Notes: generated by a model from the letters alone, not told the origin. A DNA stretch of 64,000 nt from Aphanothece saxicola GSE-SYN-MK-01-06B (GCA_019359745.1 JAHHGT010000003.1:124001-188000), one strand, 5' to 3'; counted from the first letter of the stretch, positions 1-9,015 are shown. Program-made: numbers and translations.

Positions 1-229
1 CCTTCTGCCCTGGCTTGAGATCGGCGAAAGCCCGCAGGCCATCGTCGTAGTCGGTGGAGCCATCGGTGTAGAACGTCTGTCCCTTGACGACGAAGGAACG
101 GTCGCTGGAGCTGACCGATTGGATCTTGCCTTCGAACGAGGAGTCGGCGAGCACCGGTGTGGCGACCATGCCCAGACAAAGCGTGCCCAGACAAAGCGTG
201 GCTGTAAGGGTGGAATGGCGCAGGGTCAT
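1..229 (-). CDS. Exported DUF5666-like protein (3' end beyond window)
   Basis: The gene reads leftwards from an ATG at 229-227 and runs off the window edge, so only about 76 residues are visible. They begin with a signal peptide (a hydrophobic run ending near Ala-Asp at residues 28-29), followed by FEGKIQSVSSSDRSFVVKG and a later FADLKPGQK. This pattern of a short beta domain with a G-x-I-x-S start and an ADLKPGQ segment resembles small exported DUF5666/OB-like proteins. Function is unknown. The signal peptide contains a 15-base in-frame duplication (TLCLG twice). The start is the only ATG ahead of the hydrophobic segment. Confidence 0.6.
   Translation of the reverse strand, partial: MTLRHSTLTATLCLGTLCLGMVATPVLADSSFEGKIQSVSSSDRSFVVKGQTFYTDGSTDYDDGLRAFADLKPGQK
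171..200. repeat. 15-bp tandem duplication inside a signal peptide
   Basis: Two identical adjacent 15-base copies (171-185 and 186-200) encode TLCLG twice on the minus strand within the signal peptide of the exported protein at the window edge. The duplication keeps the frame and lengthens the hydrophobic core by five residues. Confidence 0.85.
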
Positions 230-381
230 GGCGGCTGTCGTTGACGCAGAGAGGACTGGCCAACCCTATGGAAGTTTGTCTTTGGGGTTTCTCGGGCAGT
301 CTGACCAGATGTGACTCAAAAGCGGCCCAGACATGCCTGGAAACATGTTGGACGCTTTGTCGGGAGTTTCGCCGCTCCGCT

Positions 382-726
382 TCAGGACGGATCTGTTTTG
401 ATCAACAACCTTAGAAACGTCTTGGAAATGTCGAAGCTCTCCTCAAACCTCAGCCCGGAGTAGTGGGCGCCCCTGAGTTGGTTCATCCAGATCAGCTCTC
501 CCCGTGCTTCGACGATCTCAGCGTCGGATGGATCGTGAAAGCGAATCTGGGCCGGTGATCCCATCGGAACCTGCTGGAAGCTGCGGATGCAAGCCCCGGA
601 ACGACTCACATCCCAAAGGTGTCCTGAATAACAATCATCCTGAAAAAATACCTCAACTTTTATGAGGATCTGGAAAAAAGGTGCTGAAAACTTCGGTTCT
701 CGGGCCGGAAGTGTTGATTCCTTCAT
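382..726 (-). CDS. PilZ-like domain protein lacking the RxxxR motif
   Basis: A 114-residue soluble protein with a PilZ-like beta barrel. DVSRSGACIRS near residues 39-49 matches the D/NxSxxG half of the cyclic-di-GMP site, and a later LIWMNQL...YSGLRFEE segment fits the barrel's last strands. The N-terminal RxxxR motif needed for cyclic-di-GMP binding is absent; the segment before the barrel reads LPAREPKFSAPFF. It may therefore be a non-binding PilZ fold. Two further PilZ proteins in the window (16705-17061 and 36884-37303) keep RxxxR. It stands alone between two minus-strand genes. Confidence 0.7.
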   Translation of the reverse strand: MKESTLPAREPKFSAPFFQILIKVEVFFQDDCYSGHLWDVSRSGACIRSFQQVPMGSPAQIRFHDPSDAEIVEARGELIWMNQLRGAHYSGLRFEESFDISKTFLRLLIKTDPS

Positions 727-888
727 GTCCCTGAGGTGAGGAGATTGGCTCCAGACAGGTTTCAGTGTTCTGCAGAAATGGGTTTGAGGACTCTACCAAA
801 ATCAGCAGGGACGTCTACCTTGATTTCCGCACCTGAGCAACAGTTGGATGGCGCGTTCCGCAGGAGCAAAGGCACGCCAGCTTGCCGC

Positions 889-1365
889 TCAGAGGGTGCC
901 CCCGGCCGACGCCTTGGTGTAACCGCTCCAGCGCTTCAGCTCCTCGATCGTCTGCACCCCTTCCACCCGTTGATTGCCCAGGACCCAGGTGGGATAAGCC
1001 TTGATGCCCGCCTCCTGGCAGCGCTCACGGCCCTCCTTGGTCTTGTCGCATTCCACGTAGGGCAGCCGATCACCCGCCTGCTGGCCGAACAGGCTTTTCT
1101 GGCGGAAGCAGGCCGGGCACCACCAGGCCCCGTAGAACACGGCCCCGATGCGCCGCAGGTGCTCGGTCAGCTCCATCTGGGCGCTGTCGGAGGGCGCCAG
1201 GGCCTCCCCCAGCGTGGGGGTGGTGGAGCCTCCGGCCTGGCCCCCATGGGCTGGGGCGTTGAACAGCAGCGCGCACCCCAGCAGGGTGGGCAGGCTGCCC
1301 ATGAGCAGCAGGGGCCTCAGCCGCGCCGCCCGGGCGGCCTTCCATGAGGGGAACAAGACGTGCAT
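889..1365 (-). CDS. Membrane-anchored or exported thioredoxin-fold protein (VKOR C-terminal-like)
   Basis: A 158-residue protein with an N-terminal hydrophobic segment (about residues 18-37) followed by a thioredoxin-like domain. The active site is WWCPAC (Cys83, Cys86), and a cis-proline segment AYPTWVL lies near residues 123-129. A second cysteine pair (Cys106, Cys116) is typical of the thioredoxin domain found at the C terminus of cyanobacterial vitamin K epoxide reductase homologues, which pass electrons during disulfide formation in the lumen or periplasm. Here the domain stands alone with its own membrane signal; no VKOR four-helix domain is in the window. The upstream DnaJ gene is divergent. 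Confidence 0.7.
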   Translation of the reverse strand: MHVLFPSWKAARAARLRPLLLMGSLPTLLGCALLFNAPAHGGQAGGSTTPTLGEALAPSDSAQMELTEHLRRIGAVFYGAWWCPACFRQKSLFGQQAGDRLPYVECDKTKEGRERCQEAGIKAYPTWVLGNQRVEGVQTIEELKRWSGYTKASAGGTL

Positions 1366-1496
1366 CGACGGAGGATCTGGAGCAAAAATCTAGGCCGCAC
1401 CCTCTGGCCCGTACGGGCTTCCGCCCTGCCGGGACCTGTGAATTCCACGGCAGGACTGGGAGAATCGCCGGGTTGGTCGGTGACGGGCGCCCTGGC

Positions 1497-1524
1497 GAGA
1501 TGAGCGTGAAGAGATGAGCGTGAA
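1497..1524 (+). repeat. 14-bp direct duplication over the dnaJ start codon
   Basis: Two adjacent copies of GAGATGAGCGTGAA lie at 1497-1510 and 1511-1524. Each carries an ATG. The first ATG (1500) opens a five-codon frame, MSVKR, that stops at TGA 1515-1517 and overlaps the second ATG (1514) as ATGA. The second ATG is the start of the DnaJ gene. Confidence 0.85.
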
Positions 1525-2488
1525 TGGGTACCGCGACTATTTCAAGGTTCTGGGTGTCGAGAGGGGCACCGATGCCGATGGCATCAAGCGTGCCTTCCGC
1601 AAGCTGGCCCGTCAGTACCACCCGGATGTGAATCCTGACGATGCCTCTGCCGAGGCCCGCTTCAAGGAGATCAGCGAAGCCTATGAAGTGCTTTCCGATC
1701 CGGAAAAGCGCCGTCGCTACGAGCAGTTCGGCCAGTACTGGAGCCAGATGGGCGGTGGCGGCGGCGCCCCCGGCGTCGATGTCGACTTCGGCCGTTACGG
1801 CAACTTCGACGATTTCATCAATGACCTGCTGGGCCGTTTCGGCGGCGGGGCGGCCGCCGGCGCCCCTGGCGGTTTCGGCTTCGGCAGCGGTTTCCCCGGT
1901 GGCTTCCCCTCCGGATTCGGTGGCGGCGGTGCGGAACGCTCCACCCAGGTGCAGCTCGACGCGGAAGCCACGATCAGCCTGCCGGTGGCCGATGCGTTCC
2001 GCGGCTGCGAGCGCACCCTCGCCGTCAATGAGGAGCGGGTGCAGGTGCGCATCCCCGCCGGCGTCAAGGACGGCAGCCGCCTGCGGCTCAAGGGCAAGGG
2101 CAATCTGCAGCCCGGCACCGGGCGCCGCGGCGACCTGTATCTCACCCTCAAGCTGCAGCCCCATCCCGTCTGGCGCCTTGATGGAGACCAGCTGCGGGCC
2201 GAACTCCCCTTGAGCCTCGACGAACTGGCCCTCGGCGGTGAGGTGCGGGTGGCCACCCCCGATGGGGAAGCCACCATTCAGGTGCCCCCCGGCATGACCC
2301 TCGGCCGCAGCCTGCGGCTCAAGGGCAAGGGCTGGCCGGTGAAGGACGGCCGGGGGGATCTGCTGTTCACCCCCACCCTCAGGCTGCCTGACAGCCTCAG
2401 CCCCCAGGAGCGGGATCTGCTGGAGCAGCTGCGGCAGGCCCGCAGCGTCGACCCCCGCAAGGACTGGATCAGCGCCGCCCTGCTCTGA
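1514..2488 (+). CDS. DnaJ/CbpA-type (class II) J-domain co-chaperone
   Basis: A 324-residue Hsp40 that would stimulate DnaK ATPase and deliver substrates. The J domain spans about residues 6-72 and contains the HPD motif (YHPDVNPD). A Gly/Phe-rich linker covers about 74-140, and two C-terminal beta substrate-binding domains follow (RLKGKGN and RLKGKGW repeats). There is no CxxCxGxG zinc finger, so this is a class II (CbpA/DnaJ2-like) protein. The start at 1514 is preceded by a duplicated copy of the start region that makes a five-codon upstream frame ending in ATGA overlap, which could couple translation. hemB follows on the same strand after about 70 bases. Confidence 0.92.
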   Translation: MSVNGYRDYFKVLGVERGTDADGIKRAFRKLARQYHPDVNPDDASAEARFKEISEAYEVLSDPEKRRRYEQFGQYWSQMGGGGGAPGVDVDFGRYGNFDDFINDLLGRFGGGAAAGAPGGFGFGSGFPGGFPSGFGGGGAERSTQVQLDAEATISLPVADAFRGCERTLAVNEERVQVRIPAGVKDGSRLRLKGKGNLQPGTGRRGDLYLTLKLQPHPVWRLDGDQLRAELPLSLDELALGGEVRVATPDGEATIQVPPGMTLGRSLRLKGKGWPVKDGRGDLLFTPTLRLPDSLSPQERDLLEQLRQARSVDPRKDWISAALL

Positions 2489-2559
2489 ACCCCGATCCTG
2501 GCCCGCCGTTCAAGCGCCGAAAGGGCTTTCCGTAGGATCCGGCCAGTCAGATCTGCCCC

Positions 2560-3561
2560 ATGGAGCTCACCTATCGGCCCCGCCGGCTGCGTCGCACGCC
2601 GGCCCTGCGGGCCATGGTGCGGGAATTCCAGCTCAGCGCCGCCGACTTCATCTACCCGCTGTTTGTCCACGAGGGCGCGTCCAACGAACCGATCGGCGCC
2701 ATGCCCGGCGCCCAGCGCTGGAGCCTGGAGGGCCTGGTGACCGAGGTGGGCCGGGCCTGGGACCTGGGCATCCGCTGCGTGGTGCTGTTTCCCAAGGTGG
2801 CCGATGGCCTCAAGACCGAGGACGGCAGCGAGTGCTTCAACGAAGGCGGCCTGATCCCCCGGGCGATCCGGCGCCTCAAGCAGGAGCATCCGGCGATGGC
2901 GATCATGACCGACGTCGCCCTGGATCCCTATTCCTGCGACGGCCACGACGGCATCGTGAGTGCCGAGGGGGTGGTGCTCAACGATGAGACCATCAGCCTG
3001 CTCTGCCGCCAGGCGGTGGCCCAGGCCCGGGCCGGGGCTGACCTGATCGGTCCCAGCGACATGATGGATGGACGGGTGGGCGCCATCCGGGAAGCCCTCG
3101 ACGAGGACGGCTTCGAGCATGTCGGCATCATCAGCTACACCGCCAAGTACGCCTCCGCCTACTACGGCCCCTTCCGCGAAGCCCTCGATTCCGCCCCCCG
3201 GGCCGTGAGCACCAAGCCCATCCCCAAGGACAAGAGCACGTATCAGATGGACCCGGCCAACGGCCGCGAAGCCCTCACCGAAGCCCTGCTCGATGAACAG
3301 GAGGGAGCCGACATCCTGATGGTGAAGCCCGGCCTGGCCTACCTCGATGTCATCCATCGCCTGCGGGGCGAAAGCGAGCTGCCGATCGCCGCCTACAACG
3401 TCAGCGGTGAGTACGCCATGGTCAAGGCCGCTGCCGAGCGGGGCTGGATCGACGAGCGGGCGGTGGTGCTGGAAACCCTGCTGTGCTTCAAGCGGGCCGG
3501 CGCCGATCTGATCCTCACCTACCACGCCTGCGACGCCGCCCAGTGGCTGCGCGACGGCTGA
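2560..3561 (+). CDS. hemB: Delta-aminolevulinic acid dehydratase (porphobilinogen synthase)
   Basis: A 333-residue cytoplasmic enzyme condensing two 5-aminolevulinate molecules to porphobilinogen, the shared first pyrrole step for heme, chlorophyll and bilins. The Schiff-base lysine lies in MVKPGLAYLD (Lys256) and the second active-site lysine in KSTYQMDP. The metal loop reads ALDPYSCDGHDG, with aspartate in place of the zinc-ligand cysteine cluster, so the enzyme is of the magnesium-dependent type. Length is normal. A strong hairpin lies between its stop and the next gene. Confidence 0.97.
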   Translation: MELTYRPRRLRRTPALRAMVREFQLSAADFIYPLFVHEGASNEPIGAMPGAQRWSLEGLVTEVGRAWDLGIRCVVLFPKVADGLKTEDGSECFNEGGLIPRAIRRLKQEHPAMAIMTDVALDPYSCDGHDGIVSAEGVVLNDETISLLCRQAVAQARAGADLIGPSDMMDGRVGAIREALDEDGFEHVGIISYTAKYASAYYGPFREALDSAPRAVSTKPIPKDKSTYQMDPANGREALTEALLDEQEGADILMVKPGLAYLDVIHRLRGESELPIAAYNVSGEYAMVKAAAERGWIDERAVVLETLLCFKRAGADLILTYHACDAAQWLRDG

Positions 3562-3577
3562 GGCGCACCGCTTGAAT

Positions 3578-3601
3578 GGGGGAATGATCCGTCGTTCCCC
3601 C
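3578..3601 (+). promoter_or_regulatory. Strong hairpin over the translation start region of the VOC gene
   Basis: A perfect 7-bp inverted repeat (GGGGGAA at 3578-3584 with TTCCCCC at 3595-3601) extends by three more pairs around a TCCG tetraloop. It ends five bases before the ATG at 3607 and replaces any visible Shine-Dalgarno sequence. No U-tract follows, so it looks less like a standard terminator than a structured leader or an RNA processing site between hemB and the downstream gene. Confidence 0.5.
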
Positions 3602-3606
3602 TACCC

Positions 3607-4020
3607 ATGACGCGTCTCGGCCACGTGGCGGTGCGGGTCCAGGACATGGAGCGTGCCAAGCGCTTCTACGAAGGCCTGGGGCTTCGCCTCACCTGGGACG
3701 CCCAGGACTGGGCCTACATGCAGTCGCCCGGTAACGGCGACGGCATCGCCCTGCTCAGCCCCTCCTACACCGCCGCCGGCCCCCACTTCGCCTTCCACTT
3801 CAGCGACCGGGCCGAGGTGGATGCGGTGCACGACCGGCTGGAGACGGAGGGCCACCGGGTGGGACCGGTGCATGACCACCGCGATGGCACCGCCTCCTTC
3901 TACCTGCAGGATCCGGAGGGCAACTGGCTGGAGATGCTCTACGAGCCCGCCGCCGGCATCCCCTCCAACGTGGGAGCCACCGCCATCCCTGCCCCCATCT
4001 CCCTCGCGCCGGCTGGGTGA
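3607..4020 (+). CDS. VOC / glyoxalase-fold protein (lactoylglutathione lyase-like)
   Basis: A 137-residue protein of the vicinal oxygen chelate superfamily. MTRLGHVAVRVQDMERAKRFY is the usual first beta-alpha-beta unit, and FYLQDPEGNWLEMLYEP near the C terminus carries the metal-ligand glutamate of glyoxalase I-like proteins. It may isomerise the glutathione-methylglyoxal hemithioacetal, but the family is broad and other lyase or dioxygenase roles are possible. Its stop overlaps the GTG of mutS2 (GTGA), so the two are likely translationally coupled. Confidence 0.8.
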   Translation: MTRLGHVAVRVQDMERAKRFYEGLGLRLTWDAQDWAYMQSPGNGDGIALLSPSYTAAGPHFAFHFSDRAEVDAVHDRLETEGHRVGPVHDHRDGTASFYLQDPEGNWLEMLYEPAAGIPSNVGATAIPAPISLAPAG

Positions 4021-6461
4021 GTGCACACCCTGTGAGCGAGATTCACCAGGAGACGCTGGAGCTGCTGGAGTGGCCTCGCCTGGCGGAGCACCTGGCCGGC
4101 TTCGCCAGCACCGCCGCCGGCCGGCGCCACTGCGCCCTGCTCGGCCTGCCCGATCATCCAGCCGAAAGCCGCCGCCTGCTGCTGGAAACCACCGAGCTGC
4201 TGGCCCTCGATGGCCTCTGCGAGGGCGGACTCAGCCTGCAGGGAGCCGGGGACATCGCCGCCACGGTGGCCCTCTGTGCCAAGGGGGGCTGCGCGGGCGG
4301 CGAAGAGCTGCTGGCGGTGGCCGCCACCCTGGCCACGGCCCGGCGGCTGCGGCGCCAGATCGAGGACCCTGAGCTGCGGCCGATCACCAGCGCCCTGGTG
4401 GCCGAGCTGCGCACCCTGCCGGAGCTGGAGCAACGGCTCCACTTCTGCCTGGAGGAGGGCGGCCGGGTGGCGGATCGGGCCAGTGGGCCGCTGGAGGCGG
4501 TGCGGCGCCAGCTGCTGGGGCTGCGCGGCGAGCGGCGGGAGCGGCTTCAGGAGCTGGTCCGCCGCTACGCCTCCCTGCTCCAGGACACGGTGGTGAGCGA
4601 ACGCAGCGGCCGGCCGGTGCTGGCGGTCAAGGCCGGCGCCGCCGCCCAGGTGAGCGGCCTGGTGCACGACAGCTCCGCCTCCGGCAGCACGGTGTACGTG
4701 GAGCCCCAGGCGGTGATTCCCCTGGGCAACCGCATCCGCGACGGCGAGGGTCAGGAGCGGGAGCTGGAGCGCCAGGTGCGCAGCGAACTCAGCGCCCTGG
4801 TGGGCGAGCAGGCCGAGGCCCTCGCCCATCTGCAGCAGGTGCTGGTGCGTCTGGATGCCGGCCTGGCCCGGGCCCGCTACGGCCAGTGGCTGGGGGCGGT
4901 GCGGCCCGAACTGGCCGAGGCGGCTGACGCCCCGTTCGAGCTGCGGGACCTGCGCCATCCCCTGCTGCTCTGGCAGGAACGGCGGGAGGGCGGCCAGCCG
5001 GTGGTGCCGGTGAGCCTCAACGTGGGCTGGGAGCTGCGGGTGGTGGCGATCACGGGCCCCAACACCGGCGGCAAGACCGTGACCCTCAAGAGCCTGGGCC
5101 TGGCGGCCCTGATGGCCCGCGCCGGCCTGTTCCTGCCCTGTTCCGGCAGCCCCCGGCTGCCCTGGTGTGGCCAGGTGCTGGCCGACATCGGCGACGAGCA
5201 GTCGCTGCAGCAGAACCTTTCCACCTTCAGCGGCCACATCCGCCGCATCGCCCGCATCCTGGGGGCCCTGCCGGAGGGGGGTGCCCTGGCCGAGGGGCCG
5301 GCGGCCCTGGTGCTCCTCGATGAGGTGGGGGCCGGCACCGATCCCACCGAGGGCAGTGCCCTGGCCGCCGCCCTGCTGCGCCACCTCGCCGACCGCGCCC
5401 GCCTCACCGTCGCCACCACCCACTTCGGCGAGCTCAAGGCGCTCAAGTACGCCGATTCCCGCTTCGAGAACGCCTCGGTGGCCTTCGATGTGGAAACACT
5501 CTCGCCCACCTACCGGCTGCAGTGGGGCATCCCCGGCCGAAGCAACGCCCTGGCGATCGCCTCCCGCCTGGGGCTCGACCCCGGGGTGCTGGCGGCGGCT
5601 GCCGCCCAGCTGGAGCCCGGCGGCGAGGGGGACGTCAACCGGGTGATCGAGGGGCTGGAACAGGAGCGCCAGCGCCAGCAGGAGGCGGCCGAAGCGGCGG
5701 CGGTGCTGCTGGCCCGCACCGAGCTGCTTCACGAGGAACTGCTGCAGCGCTGGTCGCAGCAGAAGGAGCAGTCGGCGGAACTGCAGGAGCAGCGCCGCCA
5801 GCGGCTGGAGCTGTCGATCCGCGAGGGGCAGGGGGAGGTGCGGCGGCTGATCCGGCGGCTGCGCACGGTGGGTCAGGAGGTGCGCGTCGGCGGGCGGGTG
5901 GCGGGGGAAACGGCCCGCCAGGCTGGCCAGCGCCTGCGCCGGCTGGAGCAGCAGCACCGGCCCCTGCCGGAGCGGCGCGACCACGGCGGCTGGCGGCCCG
6001 GGGTTGGGGATCGCATCCGGCTGCTGGCCCTGGGCAAGGCCGCCGAAGTGCTGGCCATCTCCGACGATGGCCGCGAGCTCACCGTCCGCTGCGGCGTGCT
6101 GCGGCTCACGGTGGCGCTGGCCGCGATCGAAGGGCTGCATGGTGAAAAGCCGGCGCCCCCCGAGCCACCGGCCCAGGTGCGCATCCGCAGCCGCCGCTCC
6201 CCGGGCAGCCGCGGTCCCGAGGTGCGCACCGAGGGGAACACGGTGGATGTGCGCGGCCTGCGGGTGCACGAGGCCGAGGCGGCGGTGGAGGAGCGCCTGC
6301 GCGGCGCCAACGGGCCGGTGTGGGTGATCCACGGCATCGGCACCGGCAAGCTCAAGCGGGGCCTTCGCGACTGGCTCTCCGGCCTGGCCTGGGTGGAGCG
6401 GGTCAGTGACGCCGAGCAGGGGGACGGGGGTCCCGGCTGCAGCGTCATCTGGGTGAAGTAG
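4017..6461 (+). CDS. mutS2: Endonuclease MutS2 / ribosome-collision ATPase
   Basis: An 814-residue MutS2-family protein. It has an N-terminal clamp/lever region, a MutS-type ATPase with Walker A GPNTGGKT near residues 346-353 and Walker B VLLDEVGAGTDP, a charged coiled-coil region about 530-640, and a C-terminal Smr nuclease domain ending in VDVRGLRVHEAEAAVEE...IHGIGTGKLK. The family suppresses homologous recombination and, in Bacillus, splits collided ribosomes. The GTG start at 4017 overlaps the upstream stop; an alternative GTG lies at 4032. It converges on the ABC ATPase gene with a 3-base gap. Confidence 0.95.
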   Translation: MSAHPVSEIHQETLELLEWPRLAEHLAGFASTAAGRRHCALLGLPDHPAESRRLLLETTELLALDGLCEGGLSLQGAGDIAATVALCAKGGCAGGEELLAVAATLATARRLRRQIEDPELRPITSALVAELRTLPELEQRLHFCLEEGGRVADRASGPLEAVRRQLLGLRGERRERLQELVRRYASLLQDTVVSERSGRPVLAVKAGAAAQVSGLVHDSSASGSTVYVEPQAVIPLGNRIRDGEGQERELERQVRSELSALVGEQAEALAHLQQVLVRLDAGLARARYGQWLGAVRPELAEAADAPFELRDLRHPLLLWQERREGGQPVVPVSLNVGWELRVVAITGPNTGGKTVTLKSLGLAALMARAGLFLPCSGSPRLPWCGQVLADIGDEQSLQQNLSTFSGHIRRIARILGALPEGGALAEGPAALVLLDEVGAGTDPTEGSALAAALLRHLADRARLTVATTHFGELKALKYADSRFENASVAFDVETLSPTYRLQWGIPGRSNALAIASRLGLDPGVLAAAAAQLEPGGEGDVNRVIEGLEQERQRQQEAAEAAAVLLARTELLHEELLQRWSQQKEQSAELQEQRRQRLELSIREGQGEVRRLIRRLRTVGQEVRVGGRVAGETARQAGQRLRRLEQQHRPLPERRDHGGWRPGVGDRIRLLALGKAAEVLAISDDGRELTVRCGVLRLTVALAAIEGLHGEKPAPPEPPAQVRIRSRRSPGSRGPEVRTEGNTVDVRGLRVHEAEAAVEERLRGANGPVWVIHGIGTGKLKRGLRDWLSGLAWVERVSDAEQGDGGPGCSVIWVK

Positions 6462-6464
6462 GGC

Positions 6465-7700
6465 TCAGAGGTTGATGGCGGGCAGCTGGGGTTCCTGCCG
6501 CGCCGGTGCCGTGGCCTCGGTCGGCAACAGCGCTGCCCCGAGCCCGTCGAACAGGCGCCAGCCCGTGGGGTCGACGTCCAGGTGGACGGTTTGGCCCACG
6601 GTCACGCTCTGGTCGGGGGTGGCGCGCACCAGCACCAGGTGGCTGCCCTCCAGCAGCCGGCAGGTGACCAGCTGTTCGTTGCCGAGGGCCTCGCAGTGGC
6701 TCACCTCCGCCGCCAGGTTGCGGTTGGTGGCGGGGGCCAGCCGCAGGTGTTCCGGCCGCAGGCCGCCGGTGATCCGGTGGCCGATCCAGTCGCCCAGCAG
6801 CTCCGCCATCGGCCCCTCCACCGGGAAGCGCCGCCCCCCCAGCAGCAGCTGGGCGGAGCCGGCCACCTCCACCGGCAGCAGATTCATGGCCGGGCTGCCG
6901 ATGAACTGGGCCACGAACAGGTTGGAGGGCCACTGGTACAGCTGCATCGGCGTGCCCAGCTGCTGCAGCCGGCCCTCGTTGAGCACGGCGATGCGGTGGC
7001 CCATGGTCATCGCCTCCACCTGGTCGTGGGTGACGTAGAGGGTGGTGGTGCCCAGGCGCCGCTGCAGTTCCACGATCTGGGTGCGGGTGCCGGTGCGCAG
7101 CTTGGCGTCCAGGTTGCTGAGCGGTTCATCCATCAGGAACACCGCCGGTTGGCGGGCGATGGCCCGGCCCAGGGCCACCCGCTGCTTCTGGCCGCCGGAG
7201 AGCTCCTTGGGCCGGCGCTCCAGCAGGGGTTCCAGTTCCAGGGTGGCGGCCACCTCGTCGATGCGCGTCTCGATGCGGCGCTCCCGCTCGGAATCGATCC
7301 GCAGGGCTGCCGGCAAGCCGCGGCTGGCCCGGTGCAGGCTGTCCTGCAGTTGCTGGGGCAGGCTGCGGTGGCGGCTGCGCCGCAGGCCGAAACCGATGTT
7401 GTCCGCGACGCTCAGGTGCGGGTAGAGGGCGTAGCTCTGGAACACCATCGCCACATCCCGCTGGGCGGGCCGCAGCCGGCTCACGGGCCGCTCGCCCACG
7501 TAGATCTCGCCCGCGGTGGTGGCCTCCAGGCCCGCCAGAAGCCGCAGCAGGGTGCTCTTGCCGCAGCCCGAGGGTCCCACCAGCACCAGGAATTCACCGT
7601 CCTCGATCCGCAGGTCGAGCTGGCGCAGCACCTCCACCGGGCTGCCGCCGCGACGGGGCGGATAGGTCTTGCCGACCTTCTCGAAGCGGACTTCGGCCAA
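6465..7700 (-). CDS. ABC transporter ATP-binding subunit, MalK/UgpC (carbohydrate) type
   Basis: A 411-residue ATPase of the CUT1/MalK family that would power an inner-membrane sugar or osmolyte importer. Walker [10 protein letters not shown] is at 42-50, the Q-loop Gln at 88, the signature LSGGQ near 167-171, and Walker B FLMDEP near 188-193. A C-terminal TOBE/OB regulatory domain follows (about 240-400). The helical region between Q-loop and signature carries roughly 25 extra residues rich in Arg/Gln/Leu (about 108-140) compared with typical MalK. No permease or binding-protein genes are adjacent, so the transporter partners must be elsewhere. Substrate (for example glucosylglycerol or sucrose) is not decidable. 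Confidence 0.88.
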   Translation of the reverse strand: MAEVRFEKVGKTYPPRRGGSPVEVLRQLDLRIEDGEFLVLVGPSGCGKSTLLRLLAGLEATTAGEIYVGERPVSRLRPAQRDVAMVFQSYALYPHLSVADNIGFGLRRSRHRSLPQQLQDSLHRASRGLPAALRIDSERERRIETRIDEVAATLELEPLLERRPKELSGGQKQRVALGRAIARQPAVFLMDEPLSNLDAKLRTGTRTQIVELQRRLGTTTLYVTHDQVEAMTMGHRIAVLNEGRLQQLGTPMQLYQWPSNLFVAQFIGSPAMNLLPVEVAGSAQLLLGGRRFPVEGPMAELLGDWIGHRITGGLRPEHLRLAPATNRNLAAEVSHCEALGNEQLVTCRLLEGSHLVLVRATPDQSVTVGQTVHLDVDPTGWRLFDGLGAALLPTEATAPARQEPQLPAINL

Positions 7701-7764
7701 ACCAGCGCTGCAACCGGGGGATCCTAGGGTTGTTCCTCATCCGAGCCCCGGCCGAAAACCTTCC

Positions 7765-8757
7765 TTGCAGTTCATCGATCAGGCCCGCATCGCCGTGCGC
7801 GCCGGCCGCGGCGGCGACGGCATCGTGGCCTTCCGTCGTGAGAAATACGTGCCCGCCGGTGGTCCTTCCGGTGGCGACGGGGGCCGCGGCGGTGACGTGC
7901 TGCTCGTGGCCGATGCCAACCTCCAGACCCTGCTGGATTTCAAGTACCGACGCCTGTTTGCCGCCGATGACGGCCGTCGCGGTGGCCCGAACCGCTCCTC
8001 CGGGGCCAGTGCCTCCACCCTCACCATCCGGGTGCCCTGCGGCACCGAAGTGCGCGATTGCCGCACCGGCATCCTGCTGGGGGATCTCACCAATGCCGGT
8101 GAGGAGCTGCTGGTGGCGGCCGGCGGCCGCGGTGGGTTGGGCAACGCCCACTACCTCAGCAACCGCAACCGGGCCCCGGAAAAGTTCACCGAGGGCAAGG
8201 AGGGCGAGGAATGGAAGCTGCAGCTGGAGCTCAAGCTGCTGGCTGAAGTGGGGATCATAGGGCTGCCCAATGCCGGCAAGAGCACCCTGATCGCCGTGCT
8301 CTCCGCCGCCCGGCCCAAGATCGCCGACTACCCCTTCACCACCCTGGTGCCCAACCTGGGGGTGGTGCGGCGGCCGAGCGGAGACGGCACCGTCTTCGCC
8401 GACATCCCCGGCCTGATCGCGGGTGCCGCCCGCGGCGCCGGCCTGGGCCATGAGTTCCTGCGCCACATCGAGCGCACGCGCCTGCTGCTGCATCTGGTGG
8501 ATGCCGGCGGCGAAGATGTGCTCAGGGATCTGCTGGTGGTGGAGGAGGAGCTGGCCGCCTACGGCAACGGGCTCAGCGAACGCCCCCGCCTGGTGGTGCT
8601 CAACAAGATGGAACTGTGTGATGCGGAGGAACTGGAGCAGCGGGTGGCGGCCATCGGCGCCCACACCGGGCAGCCCCCGCTGGTCATCTCCGCTGCCGCC
8701 TCCCAGGGGATCGATGCCCTGCTGGCTGCCGTCTGGCAGCAGCTGGGCATCGCCTGA
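7765..8757 (+). CDS. obgE: GTPase ObgE/CgtA
   Basis: A 330-residue Obg GTPase involved in 50S ribosome assembly and stress control. The glycine-rich Obg fold covers about 1-158 ([22 protein letters not shown]), then a G domain with G1 GLPNAGKST near 166-174, DIPGLI and NKME. I chose TTG at 7765 because it yields the family N terminus [18 protein letters not shown] longer reading from 7669 would overlap the divergent ABC gene and adds unrelated residues. There is no C-terminal OCT extension, as is usual in picocyanobacteria. Confidence 0.93.
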   Translation: MQFIDQARIAVRAGRGGDGIVAFRREKYVPAGGPSGGDGGRGGDVLLVADANLQTLLDFKYRRLFAADDGRRGGPNRSSGASASTLTIRVPCGTEVRDCRTGILLGDLTNAGEELLVAAGGRGGLGNAHYLSNRNRAPEKFTEGKEGEEWKLQLELKLLAEVGIIGLPNAGKSTLIAVLSAARPKIADYPFTTLVPNLGVVRRPSGDGTVFADIPGLIAGAARGAGLGHEFLRHIERTRLLLHLVDAGGEDVLRDLLVVEEELAAYGNGLSERPRLVVLNKMELCDAEELEQRVAAIGAHTGQPPLVISAAASQGIDALLAAVWQQLGIA

Positions 8758-8796
8758 ACCGCCCCAGGGGGACGTGGTCAGGACCTGGTCAGGAGG

Positions 8797-9015
8797 TCAG
8801 TCGTCGTAGACGCGGCACTCGGGCGCTTCCGGGTTGAGGTCGCAGTACACCTCGAGGGGGCTGGGGTCGTGGCTGTCCTCGGGGTGGTGCTCCTTGTACT
8901 CGTTGAGGGCCTTGAGCTCCTCCTCGAGATGGCGCACCTTGCCGAGATTGCCGTCGGCCTTGGCCGATTCGATCTCGACCTTGTCCTTCTCGATGTGATC
9001 GTCGATCGTCTTCAT
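8797..9015 (-). CDS. cp12: CP12 Calvin-cycle regulatory protein
   Basis: A 72-residue intrinsically disordered protein that bridges GAPDH and phosphoribulokinase into an inactive complex in the dark. The C-terminal core motif is complete: YCDLNPEAPECRVYDD, whose two cysteines form the redox switch and whose tail inserts into GAPDH. The N-terminal cysteine pair of plant-type CP12 is missing (SAKADGNLGK in its place), a variant known in cyanobacteria. The ATG at 9015 gives the standard MKTIDDHIEKDK start. A GTG at 9033 would add six residues including one cysteine. A terminator-like hairpin lies directly upstream. Confidence 0.93.
   Translation of the reverse strand: MKTIDDHIEKDKVEIESAKADGNLGKVRHLEEELKALNEYKEHHPEDSHDPSPLEVYCDLNPEAPECRVYDD

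Noticed and set aside
2560-3561. Loss of an active-site lysine in HemB
   Set aside because: At first the Lys before TYQ seemed replaced by Ser, but the K-x-(S/T)-Y-Q spacing matches magnesium-type HemB proteins, so the enzyme is intact.
3939-6332. A 797-codon open frame antisense to mutS2
   Set aside because: It is an open mirror of a GC-rich gene with His/Gln/Pro-rich composition and no domain; mutS2 is unmistakable on the other strand.
7669-7764. Longer N terminus for obgE
   Set aside because: Adds 32 residues that overlap the divergent ABC gene; TTG 7765 gives the exact family start.
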